Of a DNA stretch of 64,000 nt, positions 8,910 to 16,962 are shown piece by piece. The DNA comes from Micromonospora sp. WMMD1102. GTDB taxonomy: Bacteria; Actinomycetota; Actinomycetes; Mycobacteriales; Micromonosporaceae. The notes beneath the pieces were generated by a model. It was not told where the DNA came from. It made no database searches and saw only the letters and a program-made list of their open reading frames with translations. The stretch's first letter is position 1. Each line of letters opens with the position of its first letter. Both the position numbers and the translations under genes were made by a program. The stretch spans positions 434,001 through 498,000 of the forward strand of contig NZ_JARUBN010000001.1 of the NCBI RefSeq assembly GCF_029626265.1, in the 5' to 3' direction.

Positions 8910-10639
8910 CGACCGGACTTCCGGTGGCGGAGTCGTCCGAAGTCCGCCGGGCAACCCTGGAGCTGATCCGCCGGGACCGGCGGGCGGTGGCGGTGATCCT
9001 GGTACTCCACGTCGCGGCCACCGTCGCCGGGCTGGCCGCGCCCTGGCTGCTCGGCGTCATCGTCGACATGGTGGTGGCCGGCGCTGGGACAGCCACCGTG
9101 GACCGGCTGGCGCTGGCGATCGTCGGCTGCGTACTCGTGCAGACCGTGCTCTTCCGCTACGCCCAGTACGCCGGCCACCGGTTCGGGGAGCGGGCGGTGG
9201 CCCGGCTCCGCGAGGAGTTCGTCCGGCGGACGCTGGCGCTGCCGGTCTCGGTCGTCGAGCGGGCCGGCACCGGCGACCTCGCCACCCGCAGCTCGGTCGA
9301 CGTCGGCACGGTCGGGCTGACGGTGCGCCGGGTGGTGCCGGTGGTGGCGATCGCCTCGGCGCAACTGGTCCTGCTCTTCGGGGCGATCTTCCTGCTGCAT
9401 CCGGTGCTCGGCGTCGCCGCGCTGGCCGGGTTGCCGTCGATCGTCGCGGTGACCCGCTGGTATCTGCGCCGGGCGTCCACCGCCTACCTCGCCGAGGGCG
9501 CCGCATCGGCCGAGCTGACCGAGACGCTCACCACCACCGCCGAGGGCGCCCGGACCGTCGAGGCGCTCCGGCTCAGCGAGGAACGGATGGCGCACGGCCG
9601 GGAGCGGATCGGCCGGGTGTGGGCTACCCGACGGCGTACCCTCGGGCTGCGCTCGGTCTTCTTTCCCGTGGTGGAGGGGAGCTATCCGCTGCCGATCGCG
9701 GCGGTGCTGCTCGTCGGCGGCCTCGGTCTGCACAACGGGCTGGTCACGCTCGGCGAGGTGGTGGCCGCCACGCTCTATCTGCAACAGGCGATCGGCCCGC
9801 TGGACCAACTCCTGCTCTGGCTGGAGCAGGCGCAGCGCGGGCTGGCGTCGTTCGCCCGGGTGCTCGGCGTCGGCCAGGTGCCGCCGGAGCCGCGCGGCCG
9901 GACCTCCGAGGCACCCGGGCAGCAACTCCTGGTCCGGGGCGCCCGGTTCGGCTACGCGGACGGACCCGACGTGCTGCACGGCATCGACCTGGTGATCCGT
10001 CCCGGCGAGCGGCTGGCCGTCGTCGGTCCGTCCGGCGCCGGCAAGTCCACGCTGGCCCGGCTGCTGGCCGGGATCGACCGGCCCCGGCACGGCGAGGTGA
10101 CCCTCGGCGGCTGCCCGATCACCGACCTCGACCCGGCGCAGCGCCGCCGCCGGATCGCGCTGGTCACCCAGGAGCACCACGTCTTCCTCGGCTCGCTGCG
10201 GGACAACCTGGCCTTCGCCGCCCCGGATGCCACCGACCCGCAGATGCGGTCCGCGCTGGTCGCGGTCGGTGCCGACTGGTACGCCGAACTGCCCGACGGG
10301 CTCGACACCGAACTCGGCGACGGGGCCCGGGAGCTGGGTCCGGCCGACGCGCAGCAGCTCGCGCTGGCCCGGCTGGTGCTGGCCGACCCGCACACGCTGA
10401 TCCTGGACGAGGCGACCGCGGCGCTCGACCCGAGCACGGCCCGGCGGACCGAACGGGCGCTCGGGGCGGTGCTGGCCGGACGTACGGTGATCGCGATCGC
10501 ACACCGGCTGAACACCGCGCACGACGCCGACCGGGTGGCGGTGATGGCGGACGGCCGGATCACCGAGCTGGGCAGTCACGACGAGCTGCTCAGGGCCGAC
10601 GGCGCCTATGCGGCGCTCTGGCGCTCCTGGCACGGCTGA
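8906..10639 (+). CDS. ABC exporter half-transporter, catalytic partner
   Basis: 577 residues: six transmembrane helices then a nucleotide-binding domain. Walker A GPSGAGKST (374-382), Walker B LILDEATAAL with Glu502, and H-loop His533 (AIAHRL) are canonical. The signature is destroyed: ELGPADAQQ (476-484) where LSGGQ is expected. With the preceding protein it therefore forms one complete ATP site (this Walker A/B/H plus the partner's LSGGQ) and one site lacking every element on both sides. The start ATG overlaps the previous stop (ATGA), implying coupled translation and equal amounts. Confidence 0.94.
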   Translation: MTTGLPVAESSEVRRATLELIRRDRRAVAVILVLHVAATVAGLAAPWLLGVIVDMVVAGAGTATVDRLALAIVGCVLVQTVLFRYAQYAGHRFGERAVARLREEFVRRTLALPVSVVERAGTGDLATRSSVDVGTVGLTVRRVVPVVAIASAQLVLLFGAIFLLHPVLGVAALAGLPSIVAVTRWYLRRASTAYLAEGAASAELTETLTTTAEGARTVEALRLSEERMAHGRERIGRVWATRRRTLGLRSVFFPVVEGSYPLPIAAVLLVGGLGLHNGLVTLGEVVAATLYLQQAIGPLDQLLLWLEQAQRGLASFARVLGVGQVPPEPRGRTSEAPGQQLLVRGARFGYADGPDVLHGIDLVIRPGERLAVVGPSGAGKSTLARLLAGIDRPRHGEVTLGGCPITDLDPAQRRRRIALVTQEHHVFLGSLRDNLAFAAPDATDPQMRSALVAVGADWYAELPDGLDTELGDGARELGPADAQQLALARLVLADPHTLILDEATAALDPSTARRTERALGAVLAGRTVIAIAHRLNTAHDADRVAVMADGRITELGSHDELLRADGAYAALWRSWHG

Positions 10640-11110
10640 CCGGCTGACCCCGCACCGCCGTTGCGCGGAGCGCCCGGAAGAAGGCCCGTACGTCGGCGAC
10701 GACGAGGTCCGGCTGATCCATCGCGGCGAAGTGCCCGCCCCGGTCGTACTCCGTCCAGTGCACGATGTGGTTGTCCCGCTCGGCGAGCCGGCGTACCGGT
10801 GCGGCGACGTCCGCGCCGAAGACGGCGACCCCGGTCGGCACGGCCAGCCGGCGCGGATCGGGGCCGCCGCCGTACCGGCCGGGGTCGGCGAGCGGTCCGA
10901 GTACGTCGAGGAACTCCACGATCGACCCGGGCCAGCCGTGTGTCAGCACCAGCGGCAGCGCCCCCGGTTCCGGCGGGTCCGGGCCAGCCGTTCGCGCAGG
11001 TCGGTCAACTCGGCCTCGGCCACCGCCAGCCGGTACGGCCGCAGGTCGTCCCCGCCGCGGTGATCCAGGCGGGGCCGCACGCCCGCCGCCGTGTCAGTGC
11101 CGCCGCTCAC
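10590..11110 (-). pseudogene. Epoxide hydrolase (EHN/alpha-beta hydrolase) relic with internal deletions
   Basis: The order of epoxide-hydrolase motifs survives, but most of the protein is missing. From a GTG at 11110 the frame reads an N-terminal EHN-like segment (PYRLAVAEAELTDLRERLAR). A frameshifting deletion then joins it to the oxyanion segment LVLTHGWPGSIVEFLDVLGP. After LADPGRYGGG another deletion removes about 200 residues up to the C-terminal VAVFGADVAAPVRRLAER and the late histidine region DRGGHFAAMDQPDLVVADVR. The GTG overlaps the stop of the upstream gene (GTGA), so it was once translationally coupled. The 3' end overlaps the ABC gene's last 50 bases. Confidence 0.75.
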
Positions 11111-11466
11111 GGCCGGCTCCCGTCCGGCTGCTGGTCGGCGAGCCAGCGGGTGTGGGTCTCCCAGGCCGACTGCTTGCTGGTGGCGAGGGCGGCGCCGATC
11201 TGCGTCCAGGAGGCACCGGCAGCGCGCGCCGTCCGGACCGTCAACTGCCGGCCGTAGGCCGCCTTCCGCACCAGAACCTCGCCGAGGGCGAGCAGTTCCA
11301 GCGCCTCCTCCCGGCTCAGCGGCCGGGCGTCCGGGTCGGGCTCGTCGTCGTCGTCCTCCGGGTCGTCGGCCGGTGGGGCGAGCGCGTCGCGCAGCCGGAG
11401 CTGGTTGTACCGGGCGGCGGCGGTCAGCAGGGTGAACCGCTGCTCCAACTCGTCGGGAGTGGTCAT
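11107..11466 (-). CDS. Small HTH-like hypothetical protein upstream of the epoxide hydrolase relic
   Basis: 119 residues with no family I can name with certainty. The centre is acidic (DDPEDDDDEPDPDA). The C-terminal AARAAGASWTQIGAALATSK followed by QSAWETHTRW reads as a helix-turn-helix, so DNA binding is plausible. ATG at 11466 gives the clean start MTTPDELEQRF; a further in-frame ATG lies at 11475. It heads a two-gene unit whose second gene has decayed, and a 12-bp palindrome lies about 26 bases upstream. Confidence 0.75.
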   Translation of the reverse strand: MTTPDELEQRFTLLTAAARYNQLRLRDALAPPADDPEDDDDEPDPDARPLSREEALELLALGEVLVRKAAYGRQLTVRTARAAGASWTQIGAALATSKQSAWETHTRWLADQQPDGSRP

Positions 11467-11491
11467 GCGGTCCACCCTGCCGTCAGATCAC

Positions 11492-11503
11492 CTTGACGTC
11501 AAG
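11492..11503. promoter_or_regulatory. 12-bp palindrome, candidate operator
   Basis: CTTGACGTCAAG is a perfect palindrome in the short region between the divergent genes at 11466 (minus) and 11611 (plus). A second TTGAC lies just beyond (GCCTTGACG). It could bind a dimeric regulator; which one is not evident. Confidence 0.35.
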
Positions 11504-11610
11504 TTGCCTTGACGAACTCGCCATGTCCGCCCGGCTCGGGTGGAACGCCGCGTGCCCCTGAGTCGTTAGTCCCCGACGACGACCCGTCCCCGCGACTCCA
11601 GGAGCATCCG

Positions 11611-12021
11611 GTGCCGACCCGACTCAACCCGTACCTCAGCTTCCGCGGCGACGCCCGGGCGGCGATGGAGTTCTACCAGCGCGTCTTCGGCGGCAACCTG
11701 GTGGTGAACACCTTCGGCGAGTTCGGCACCGAGGGCGAGCAGAGCGACCAGGTCATGCACGCCATGCTGGAGACGGACAGCGGCTTCACCCTGATGGGCT
11801 CCGACGTGCCGGCGGAGATGGACTACGAGCCCGGCAACGCCATCACGGTGAGCCTGAGCGGGGACGACGGCGACGAGTTGCGCGGGTACTGGACCGCGCT
11901 CGCCGACGGCGGCATCGTGTCGGTGCCACTGGAGCGGCAGATGTGGGGCGACGAGTTCGGTGCCTGCGTCGACCGGTTCGGCGTACCGTGGATGGTCAAC
12001 ATCTCCGCGCCACGCGGCTGA
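11611..12021 (+). CDS. VOC-family (PhnB/glyoxalase-like) protein
   Basis: 136 residues of the vicinal-oxygen-chelate superfamily, PhnB-like branch: LNPYLSFRGDARAAMEFYQR at the start, MHAMLETDSGFTLMGSD in the middle, WGDEFGACVDRFGVPWMVNI at the end. PhnB-like proteins are often annotated as 3-demethylubiquinone methyltransferase-like, but that function is not supported by the fold. GTG at 11611 is preceded by AGGAG at good spacing. Stand-alone gene. Confidence 0.88.
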   Translation: MPTRLNPYLSFRGDARAAMEFYQRVFGGNLVVNTFGEFGTEGEQSDQVMHAMLETDSGFTLMGSDVPAEMDYEPGNAITVSLSGDDGDELRGYWTALADGGIVSVPLERQMWGDEFGACVDRFGVPWMVNISAPRG

Positions 12022-12061
12022 GCCGCCGGCCGCCCGAACCGGCTGTCTATGCTTGGCGACC

Positions 12062-12892
12062 ATGCCCGAGGGTCACACCGTGCACCGGCTGGCAGCCCGG
12101 CACCAGGAGCTGTTCGGCGGGGAGAAGGTGCTGGCCGGCAGCCCGCAGGGGCGGTTCGCCGAGGGGGCCGCACTGCTCTCCGGCTCCGTGCTCGACGTCA
12201 CCGAGGCGTACGGGAAGCACCTGTTGCACCACTACGCCGGCGACCGGACCCTGCACGTACACCTCGGGCTCTACGGGAAGTTCGCCGACGGCGACGGTGA
12301 GCCGCCGGAGCCGGTCGGCCAGGTCCGGTTGCGGCTGCGCAGCGACCGGCACTGGTTGGACCTGCGCGGCCCGACCGCCTGCGAACTGCTGTCGCCACCG
12401 GAGGTCGAGGCGCTGCGGGCCCGGCTCGGCGCCGATCCGCTGCGCGCCGACGCCGACCCCGACGCGCCGTACGCCCGGATCCGGCGCAGCCCCACCCCGC
12501 TCTTCGCGCTGCTGCTCGACCAGTCGATAGTCGCCGGCACCGGTCTGATCTTCGTGACCGAGGCACTGTTCCGGGCCGGCCTGCCACCCACCACCCCGGG
12601 CCGGAACCTCAGCCCGGAGGGCTGGCAGCGGATCTGGGCGGATCTCGTCGAACTGATGGGTACCGCGGTGCGGACCGGCCGGATCGACACCGTGCATCCG
12701 CACCATCTGCCGGAGGCGATGGGCCGGCCGCCCAGAGTCGACCGGCACGGCGGCGAGGTCTACGTCTATCGTCGCGCCGCCCTGCCCTGTCACCTCTGCG
12801 GCGCCGCCATCCTGCGCGGTGACCTCGCCGGCCGGAACTCCTACTGGTGCCCCGGGTGCCAGCCGGCGCCCCGGGCCCGCCGCCGGGCTTGA
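12062..12892 (+). CDS. Fpg/Nei-family DNA glycosylase/AP lyase (Nei2-like) with altered H2TH segment
   Basis: 276 residues. Base-excision repair enzyme of the endonuclease VIII branch. The N-terminal PEGHT gives the catalytic Pro2 and Glu3, and the Lys in EAYGKHLLHH matches the conserved catalytic-domain lysine. The C-terminal zinc finger is complete (CHLC and CPGC). Odd feature: the usual GNVYRAE-type segment of the helix-two-turn-helix reads GTGLIFVTEALF, so the conserved DNA-contacting asparagine is Leu. Activity may be altered. ATG at 12062; no obvious operon partner. Confidence 0.9.
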   Translation: MPEGHTVHRLAARHQELFGGEKVLAGSPQGRFAEGAALLSGSVLDVTEAYGKHLLHHYAGDRTLHVHLGLYGKFADGDGEPPEPVGQVRLRLRSDRHWLDLRGPTACELLSPPEVEALRARLGADPLRADADPDAPYARIRRSPTPLFALLLDQSIVAGTGLIFVTEALFRAGLPPTTPGRNLSPEGWQRIWADLVELMGTAVRTGRIDTVHPHHLPEAMGRPPRVDRHGGEVYVYRRAALPCHLCGAAILRGDLAGRNSYWCPGCQPAPRARRRA

Positions 12893-12926
12893 CCTGAACC
12901 CTTGTTGAGGCTGGAAAGTCATCGCC

Positions 12927-13370
12927 ATGAGTGTGACCGAGAACCGGCCGGTGTTGACCGGTCGTGGACTGAACTGGTGGCAGGCGATCGGTGGCGGCGT
13001 CGTCGCCGCGGCCGTCGGCAATCTCCTCGTCTTCGCCGTCGGCAAGATCGCGGGTGTCTCGTTCGTTTACCGGGACGCCACCGGTGAGCACGAGGTGAAC
13101 GCTGTCGGTGTGTTGGTCGCGTCGGTGCCGCCGCTGGTGGTCGGAACCGGACTGGCGGTGTTGATCTCTCTCTGGTGGCGGCCGATCCTCCGCGTCGCCC
13201 AGGTCGTCGGCGGGGGACTCGCGTTGCTGACGGTGCTGGGGCCGCTGAACGCCGGCGCCGACACCGGTACCCGGGTGGCACCGGCCGCGATGCACGTCGT
13301 GCTCGGCATCGTCGTGGTGCTCACCCTGGAGGCGGTCCGCCGGTCGTCGGCCCCCGCATCCGGACGGTGA
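12927..13370 (+). CDS. Four-helix membrane protein, DUF6069-like
   Basis: 147 residues with four hydrophobic segments (AIGGGVVAAAVGNLLVFAVG, VLVASVPPLVVGTGLAVLIS, VVGGGLALLTVLG, AAMHVVLGIVVVLTLEAV). It resembles the small actinobacterial DUF6069 membrane family, whose role is unknown. It ends in a strong bidirectional hairpin terminator shared with the convergent permease gene. Confidence 0.75.
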   Translation: MSVTENRPVLTGRGLNWWQAIGGGVVAAAVGNLLVFAVGKIAGVSFVYRDATGEHEVNAVGVLVASVPPLVVGTGLAVLISLWWRPILRVAQVVGGGLALLTVLGPLNAGADTGTRVAPAAMHVVLGIVVVLTLEAVRRSSAPASGR

Positions 13371-13407
13371 ACCGGACCCCTGTCGGGCAGGGTCCGGTTC
13401 ACCGTCC
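13362..13407. terminator. Bidirectional terminator, 18-bp perfect stem
   Basis: GGACGGTGAACCGGACCC (13362-13379) and GGGTCCGGTTCACCGTCC (13390-13407) are perfect inverted copies with a 10-base loop. It lies exactly between the stop codons of two convergent genes and overlaps the first one's TGA. Confidence 0.85.
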
Positions 13408-13409
13408 CG

Positions 13410-14102
13410 TCAGGGGGTGACCCGGCGAATGGTCAGGTAGCCCACTGCGGCGAGCGCGGCGGTCAGCAGCGCCGGCCAGCCGACGATCCAGGCGGCCGTC
13501 GGCTGGTCGGCCAGCCGACCGCCGACGACCGACCAGAGATCCAGCCAGGTGAGCAGGACGGCGGCGACGGCGACCCCGAGCAGCGTGCCGGCGGAGAGCA
13601 GCCACATCCCGTTGATCCCGAACCGCTTGTAGAAGACCGCCACGAAGATGCCGAGGAAACCGAGCAGCACGAACGGCATCGTGTAGACCGCGATCTGGAG
13701 CAGCGGATGCAGGTCGTCGACGAAGTTCAGCCCGAAGAACCGCAGCCGGATGCCCCAGCCGTCGGTGGCGTCCTCGATCAGCTGGCAGCAGAAGAGCAGC
13801 AGGCCGAAGACGACCGACTGGACCACCAGGAAGAACGCGGAGGCGAGGTAGAAGGTCCGCCGGATCACGCTCAGCGCCATGCTGAACGGCAGCAGTTGGG
13901 TGATCCAGTTGATGCTGCCGACGAAGACGACGATGTAGATCGACACCAGTGCGCCGGTCGTGGGGTTCTGCTCCCGGTCGCCGATCGCCAGGAAGAGGGC
14001 GTAGTTGACGGCGAAGACCATCAGCAACACCAGCCAGGGCCAGCCGAGGGTGCTCTGCCAGCCGACCAGCTGGACCCGGTTCACTGTCAGCACCCGGTTC
14101 AT
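13410..14102 (-). CDS. ABC transporter permease, third gene of the GntR operon
   Basis: 230 residues with about six membrane segments (for example WLVLLMVFAVNYALFLAIG, FYLASAFFLVVQSVVFGLLL, MPFVLLGFLGIFVAVF). The stop of the ATPase gene overlaps its ATG by four bases, so it is the membrane partner of that ATPase. No homology beyond general ABC-2-type permeases can be claimed. GntR/ATPase/permease triads of this sort respond to cell-wall antibiotics or small solutes in other Gram-positives. Confidence 0.8.
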   Translation of the reverse strand: MNRVLTVNRVQLVGWQSTLGWPWLVLLMVFAVNYALFLAIGDREQNPTTGALVSIYIVVFVGSINWITQLLPFSMALSVIRRTFYLASAFFLVVQSVVFGLLLFCCQLIEDATDGWGIRLRFFGLNFVDDLHPLLQIAVYTMPFVLLGFLGIFVAVFYKRFGINGMWLLSAGTLLGVAVAAVLLTWLDLWSVVGGRLADQPTAAWIVGWPALLTAALAAVGYLTIRRVTP

Positions 14103-15019
14103 CGGTCGGTCTCCTTCCGGTCGGTCGCGGCGGCGTCGCCACCGGACCTGGCCTGTGCGGTGGTGAGCCGGACGACGATGTCCTGCAACGAGACCGCCGC
14201 CAGGTCCAGGCCCAGCTCCGCAGCCCGGGCGCGTTCGGCGGCGTCGAAGCTGCCGCGCAGGGTCACCCGGGCGTACCGGCCCAGGGTCTCCCGGTGCAGT
14301 TCCTCGTTGCGCGCCGCCCGTTCGTCGACGGCGGCGGCCGGGCCGGCGACGGTGACCACCTGGCCGCGCAGCGCCTCGGCGGTGGTGTCCAGCAGCATCC
14401 GGCCCCGGTCGAGCAGGAGCACGTGTTCGAGCAGTTCGCCGACCTCGTCGATGAGGTGGGTGGAGAGCAGCACGGTGCGCGGGTGTTCGGCGTAGTCGGT
14501 GAGCAGGTGGTCGTAGAAGAGGTGCCGGGCAACGGCGTCGAGACCGAGGTACGGCTCGTCGAAGAGGGTCAGCGGGGCGCGGGAGGCGAGCCCGATGACG
14601 ATGCCGAGCATGGAGTGCATGCCCCGGGAGAGCTTGCGGACGTGCCGGTCCACCGGCAGCCGGAAGTCGGCAAGCAACGTCTGCGCGAAGTCCTCGTCCC
14701 AGCCGGGGAAGAGCAGCCGGGCCGACTCCAGTGCGTGCCGCACCTTGAAGTACTGCGGATAGGTCTGGCTCTCCTTGACGAAGCAGACCCGGGAGAGCAC
14801 CGCCTCGTTCTCGTACGGCGGCTTCCCGCCGATGGTCAGCTCGCCCGAGCTGGCCAGCAGCTGCCCGGTCATGATCTGCATCAGGGTGGTCTTGCCGGCG
14901 CCGTTGCGGCCCAGCAGGCCGTGGATCCGGTTCTCCTCCAGGGTGAAGCTGACGTCGTCCAGGGCGGTGACGTCGCGGAACCGCTTGCTGACGTGCCGGG
15001 CGCCGACCACCGTGCTCAT
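14099..15019 (-). CDS. ABC transporter ATP-binding protein
   Basis: 306 residues. Walker A GRNGAGKTT near residue 41, signature LSRGMHSML, Walker B LTLFDEPYLGLD, H-loop STHLIDE: all complete, though the signature is LSRGM instead of LSGGQ. The C-terminal ~90 residues form a family-specific extension. The ATG overlaps the stop of the GntR gene (ATGA), and the stop overlaps the permease ATG the same way, so three genes form a tightly coupled operon like ytrABC of Bacillus. Confidence 0.92.
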   Translation of the reverse strand: MSTVVGARHVSKRFRDVTALDDVSFTLEENRIHGLLGRNGAGKTTLMQIMTGQLLASSGELTIGGKPPYENEAVLSRVCFVKESQTYPQYFKVRHALESARLLFPGWDEDFAQTLLADFRLPVDRHVRKLSRGMHSMLGIVIGLASRAPLTLFDEPYLGLDAVARHLFYDHLLTDYAEHPRTVLLSTHLIDEVGELLEHVLLLDRGRMLLDTTAEALRGQVVTVAGPAAAVDERAARNEELHRETLGRYARVTLRGSFDAAERARAAELGLDLAAVSLQDIVVRLTTAQARSGGDAAATDRKETDR

Positions 15020-15375
15020 CGCCCCTGCTCCCATCGGTCGATCATGCGCTTCAACTCGTCGGCGTCGATGCCGAGCTTGTTGGCCTCGGTGAGCAGCGGA
15101 TGCAGGTACTGCTCGGCGAACTCCTCGCGACGGCGGTCCCGCAGCCTGGCCCGGGCGCCGGTGGCGACGAACATGCCGATACCTCTCTTCTTGTAGAGAA
15201 TCCCGTCGTCGACCAACTGGTTGACGCCCTTGCCGGCGGTCGCCGGGTTGATCCGGTGGAACGCCGCCAGCTCGTTCGTGGAGGGCACCTGGCTCTCCTC
15301 GGCGAGCGTGCCGTCGATGACCGAGTTTTCGATCAGCTCGGCGATCTGCAGAAAGATCGGTCGCCCGTCTTCCAT
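15016..15375 (-). CDS. GntR-family (YtrA-like) transcriptional regulator
   Basis: 119 residues: a winged helix (PIFLQIAELIENSVIDGTLA, VPSTNELAAFHRINPATAGK, GVNQLVDDGILYKKRGIGMF) plus the short C-terminal tail of the YtrA subfamily (MIDRWEQGR). It probably represses its own ABC transporter operon and is released by an antibiotic or cell-envelope signal. The preferred start, ATG at 15375, overlaps the stop of a 42-codon upstream reading frame (TGATG). A GTG at 15399 in the same frame is the alternative. Confidence 0.88.
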   Translation of the reverse strand: MEDGRPIFLQIAELIENSVIDGTLAEESQVPSTNELAAFHRINPATAGKGVNQLVDDGILYKKRGIGMFVATGARARLRDRRREEFAEQYLHPLLTEANKLGIDADELKRMIDRWEQGR

Positions 15376-15503
15376 CAGCCGGGCCCGTCCGCCGCGCACT
15401 CGCCCGCCGAGTTCCGCGACCTGTCTGCCGCGCGGTCGCCCGCCGAGGGCCCGGCGCCGGGGGGCGGTTCGACCCGGTCGGGCTTCGTCGGTTCATTACT
15501 CAT
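15375..15503 (-). CDS. Possible 42-residue leader peptide coupled to the GntR gene
   Basis: An ATG at 15503 opens MSNEPTKPDRVEPPPGAGPS and runs 42 codons to a TGA that overlaps the GntR ATG by one base. The composition is hydrophilic and disordered, with no domain. It either couples translation of the operon or is chance. It starts directly at the 12-bp direct repeats. Confidence 0.35.
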   Translation of the reverse strand: MSNEPTKPDRVEPPPGAGPSAGDRAADRSRNSAGECAADGPG

Positions 15504-15539
15504 GTAACCAACCATGTAACCAACCCCGCTCGTTGTCAA
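15501..15539 (-). promoter_or_regulatory. 12-bp direct repeats plus TTGACA: GntR operon control region
   Basis: CATGTAACCAAC occurs twice without a gap (15501-15512, 15513-15524). On the minus strand TTGACA (15539-15534) lies just upstream, so the repeats fall where the -10 region and transcription start should be. An AT-rich repeat in that place is a natural operator for the GntR protein. Confidence 0.5.
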
Positions 15540-15631
15540 GGTCGGGTAGCCGACCGGCGGAGGTTGCCCTGGACACATCCCCGGTTCCAGCGGAGGCGGC
15601 CGGGGCGGGACGGCCATAGGCTGCCGACCTG

Positions 15632-16903
15632 ATGCCGACGATCACCGCCGCGATGCTGCTGGCGGCGGTACTCGGGTTCGCCGTACTGCGCCCGCGACGG
15701 CTGCCCGAGGCTGCCGTCGCGCTCCCGGCCGCCCTCCTGGTGATCGCGGTCGGCCTGGTGCCGTGGTCAGCCGCCCGCGCCGAGCTGGCGCTACTCGCGC
15801 CGACGGTCGGCTTCCTGGCCGCGATCCTCGTGCTGGCGTACCTGGCCGACGCCTGGGGCGTCTTCCGGTACGCGGGAACGGTGGCCGCGCGGTTCGCCCG
15901 GGGCGGCCGGGGTGGGCGTCCGGCGACCCGGATGCTCGCGGTGGTGTTCGGGATCGCCGCCGCGGTGACCGCGGTACTCAGCCTGGACGCCACAGTCGTG
16001 CTGCTCACCCCGGTAGTACTGGCCACCGCCACCGCCACCGGGGTACGCGCCCGGCCGCACGTCTACGCCTGCGCGCACCTGGCCAACTCGGCCTCGCTGC
16101 TGCTGCCGGTGTCGAACCTGACCAACCTGCTCGCCTTCGCCGCCAGCGGACTGACCTTCGCCGGTTTCGCCGCCACCATGGCGCTGCCCTGGCTGGCCGT
16201 GATCGCCGTCGAGTACCTGGTGTTCCGGCGGTTCTTCGGCGCCGACCTGGCCGCCCCGACCCGACCCGGATCGGTCGAGCCGGTGCCACCGCCCCGGTAT
16301 GCGCTCGGGGTTCTCGGTGCCACACTGGCCGGGTTCGTGGCGGCCGAGCCGGTGCACCTGCACCCGGGCTGGGTGGCCGGGCTCGGGGCGCTGCTGCTCG
16401 GGGTGCCGCTTGTCGCGCGTACCCGGAAAGTGGAGCGGCTGCGGGTCACCGGCCGGATCGTGGCCGAGGCGCAGCCGCTGTTCTGCGTCTTCGTCCTCGC
16501 CCTCGGTGTCGTCGTCCTCGCGGTACGCCGGCACGGGCTGGACGACCTGGTCGACCGGCTCGCCCCACACCGGGCCGACCTGCTCGGGCTGCTCGCGGTC
16601 GCCGGGCTCGCCGCGCTGCTGGCCAACCTGGTCAACAACCTGCCGGCCACCCTGGTCCTGGTGCCGGCGGTCGCCCACTCGCCGGGCCTGGTGCTGGCGG
16701 TGCTGATCGGGGTGAACGTCGGGCCGAACCTCTACTACGTCGGCTCGCTGGCCACTTTGCTCTGGCGGCGCATCCTGCACCTGCGCGACGAGCCGCCGGC
16801 CACCGGCACCTTCCTGCGGCTCGGCGTGCTCAGCACTCCCGCCGGCCTGCTCGCCGGGGTGGTCGCGCTCTGGGCGGCCCTACACCTGACCCAGGCGGCC
16901 TGA
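15632..16903 (+). CDS. ArsB/SLC13-like 12-helix transporter
   Basis: 423 residues, almost entirely membrane helices. It resembles the ArsB/NhaD ion-transporter superfamily: LSLDATVVLLTPVVLATA, LANSASLLLPVSNLTNLLAF, NLVNNLPATLVLVPA and GVNVGPNLYYVGSLATLLW are the conserved substrate-site motifs in both halves. It may extrude arsenite or carry another anion. No arsenic genes (ArsR, ArsC) sit beside it, so the substrate is open. ATG at 15632; it converges on the DUF1707 gene. Confidence 0.88.
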   Translation: MPTITAAMLLAAVLGFAVLRPRRLPEAAVALPAALLVIAVGLVPWSAARAELALLAPTVGFLAAILVLAYLADAWGVFRYAGTVAARFARGGRGGRPATRMLAVVFGIAAAVTAVLSLDATVVLLTPVVLATATATGVRARPHVYACAHLANSASLLLPVSNLTNLLAFAASGLTFAGFAATMALPWLAVIAVEYLVFRRFFGADLAAPTRPGSVEPVPPPRYALGVLGATLAGFVAAEPVHLHPGWVAGLGALLLGVPLVARTRKVERLRVTGRIVAEAQPLFCVFVLALGVVVLAVRRHGLDDLVDRLAPHRADLLGLLAVAGLAALLANLVNNLPATLVLVPAVAHSPGLVLAVLIGVNVGPNLYYVGSLATLLWRRILHLRDEPPATGTFLRLGVLSTPAGLLAGVVALWAALHLTQAA

Positions 16904-16962
16904 AGCCCGTCCACCGGGCGGGCCCGCCCGCGCGACACCGGACGCGTTCGATCTGGGGCGGA

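Noticed and set aside
7029..8954. 641-codon minus-strand frame opposite the ABC exporter
   Set aside because: Codon composition mirrors the exporter gene and the predicted protein is low-complexity Gly/Arg/Pro.
11492..11503. HspR/HAIR-type site (CTTGAGT-N7-ACTCAAG)
   Set aside because: The palindrome is CTTGACGTCAAG, with neither the HAIR half-site nor its spacer.
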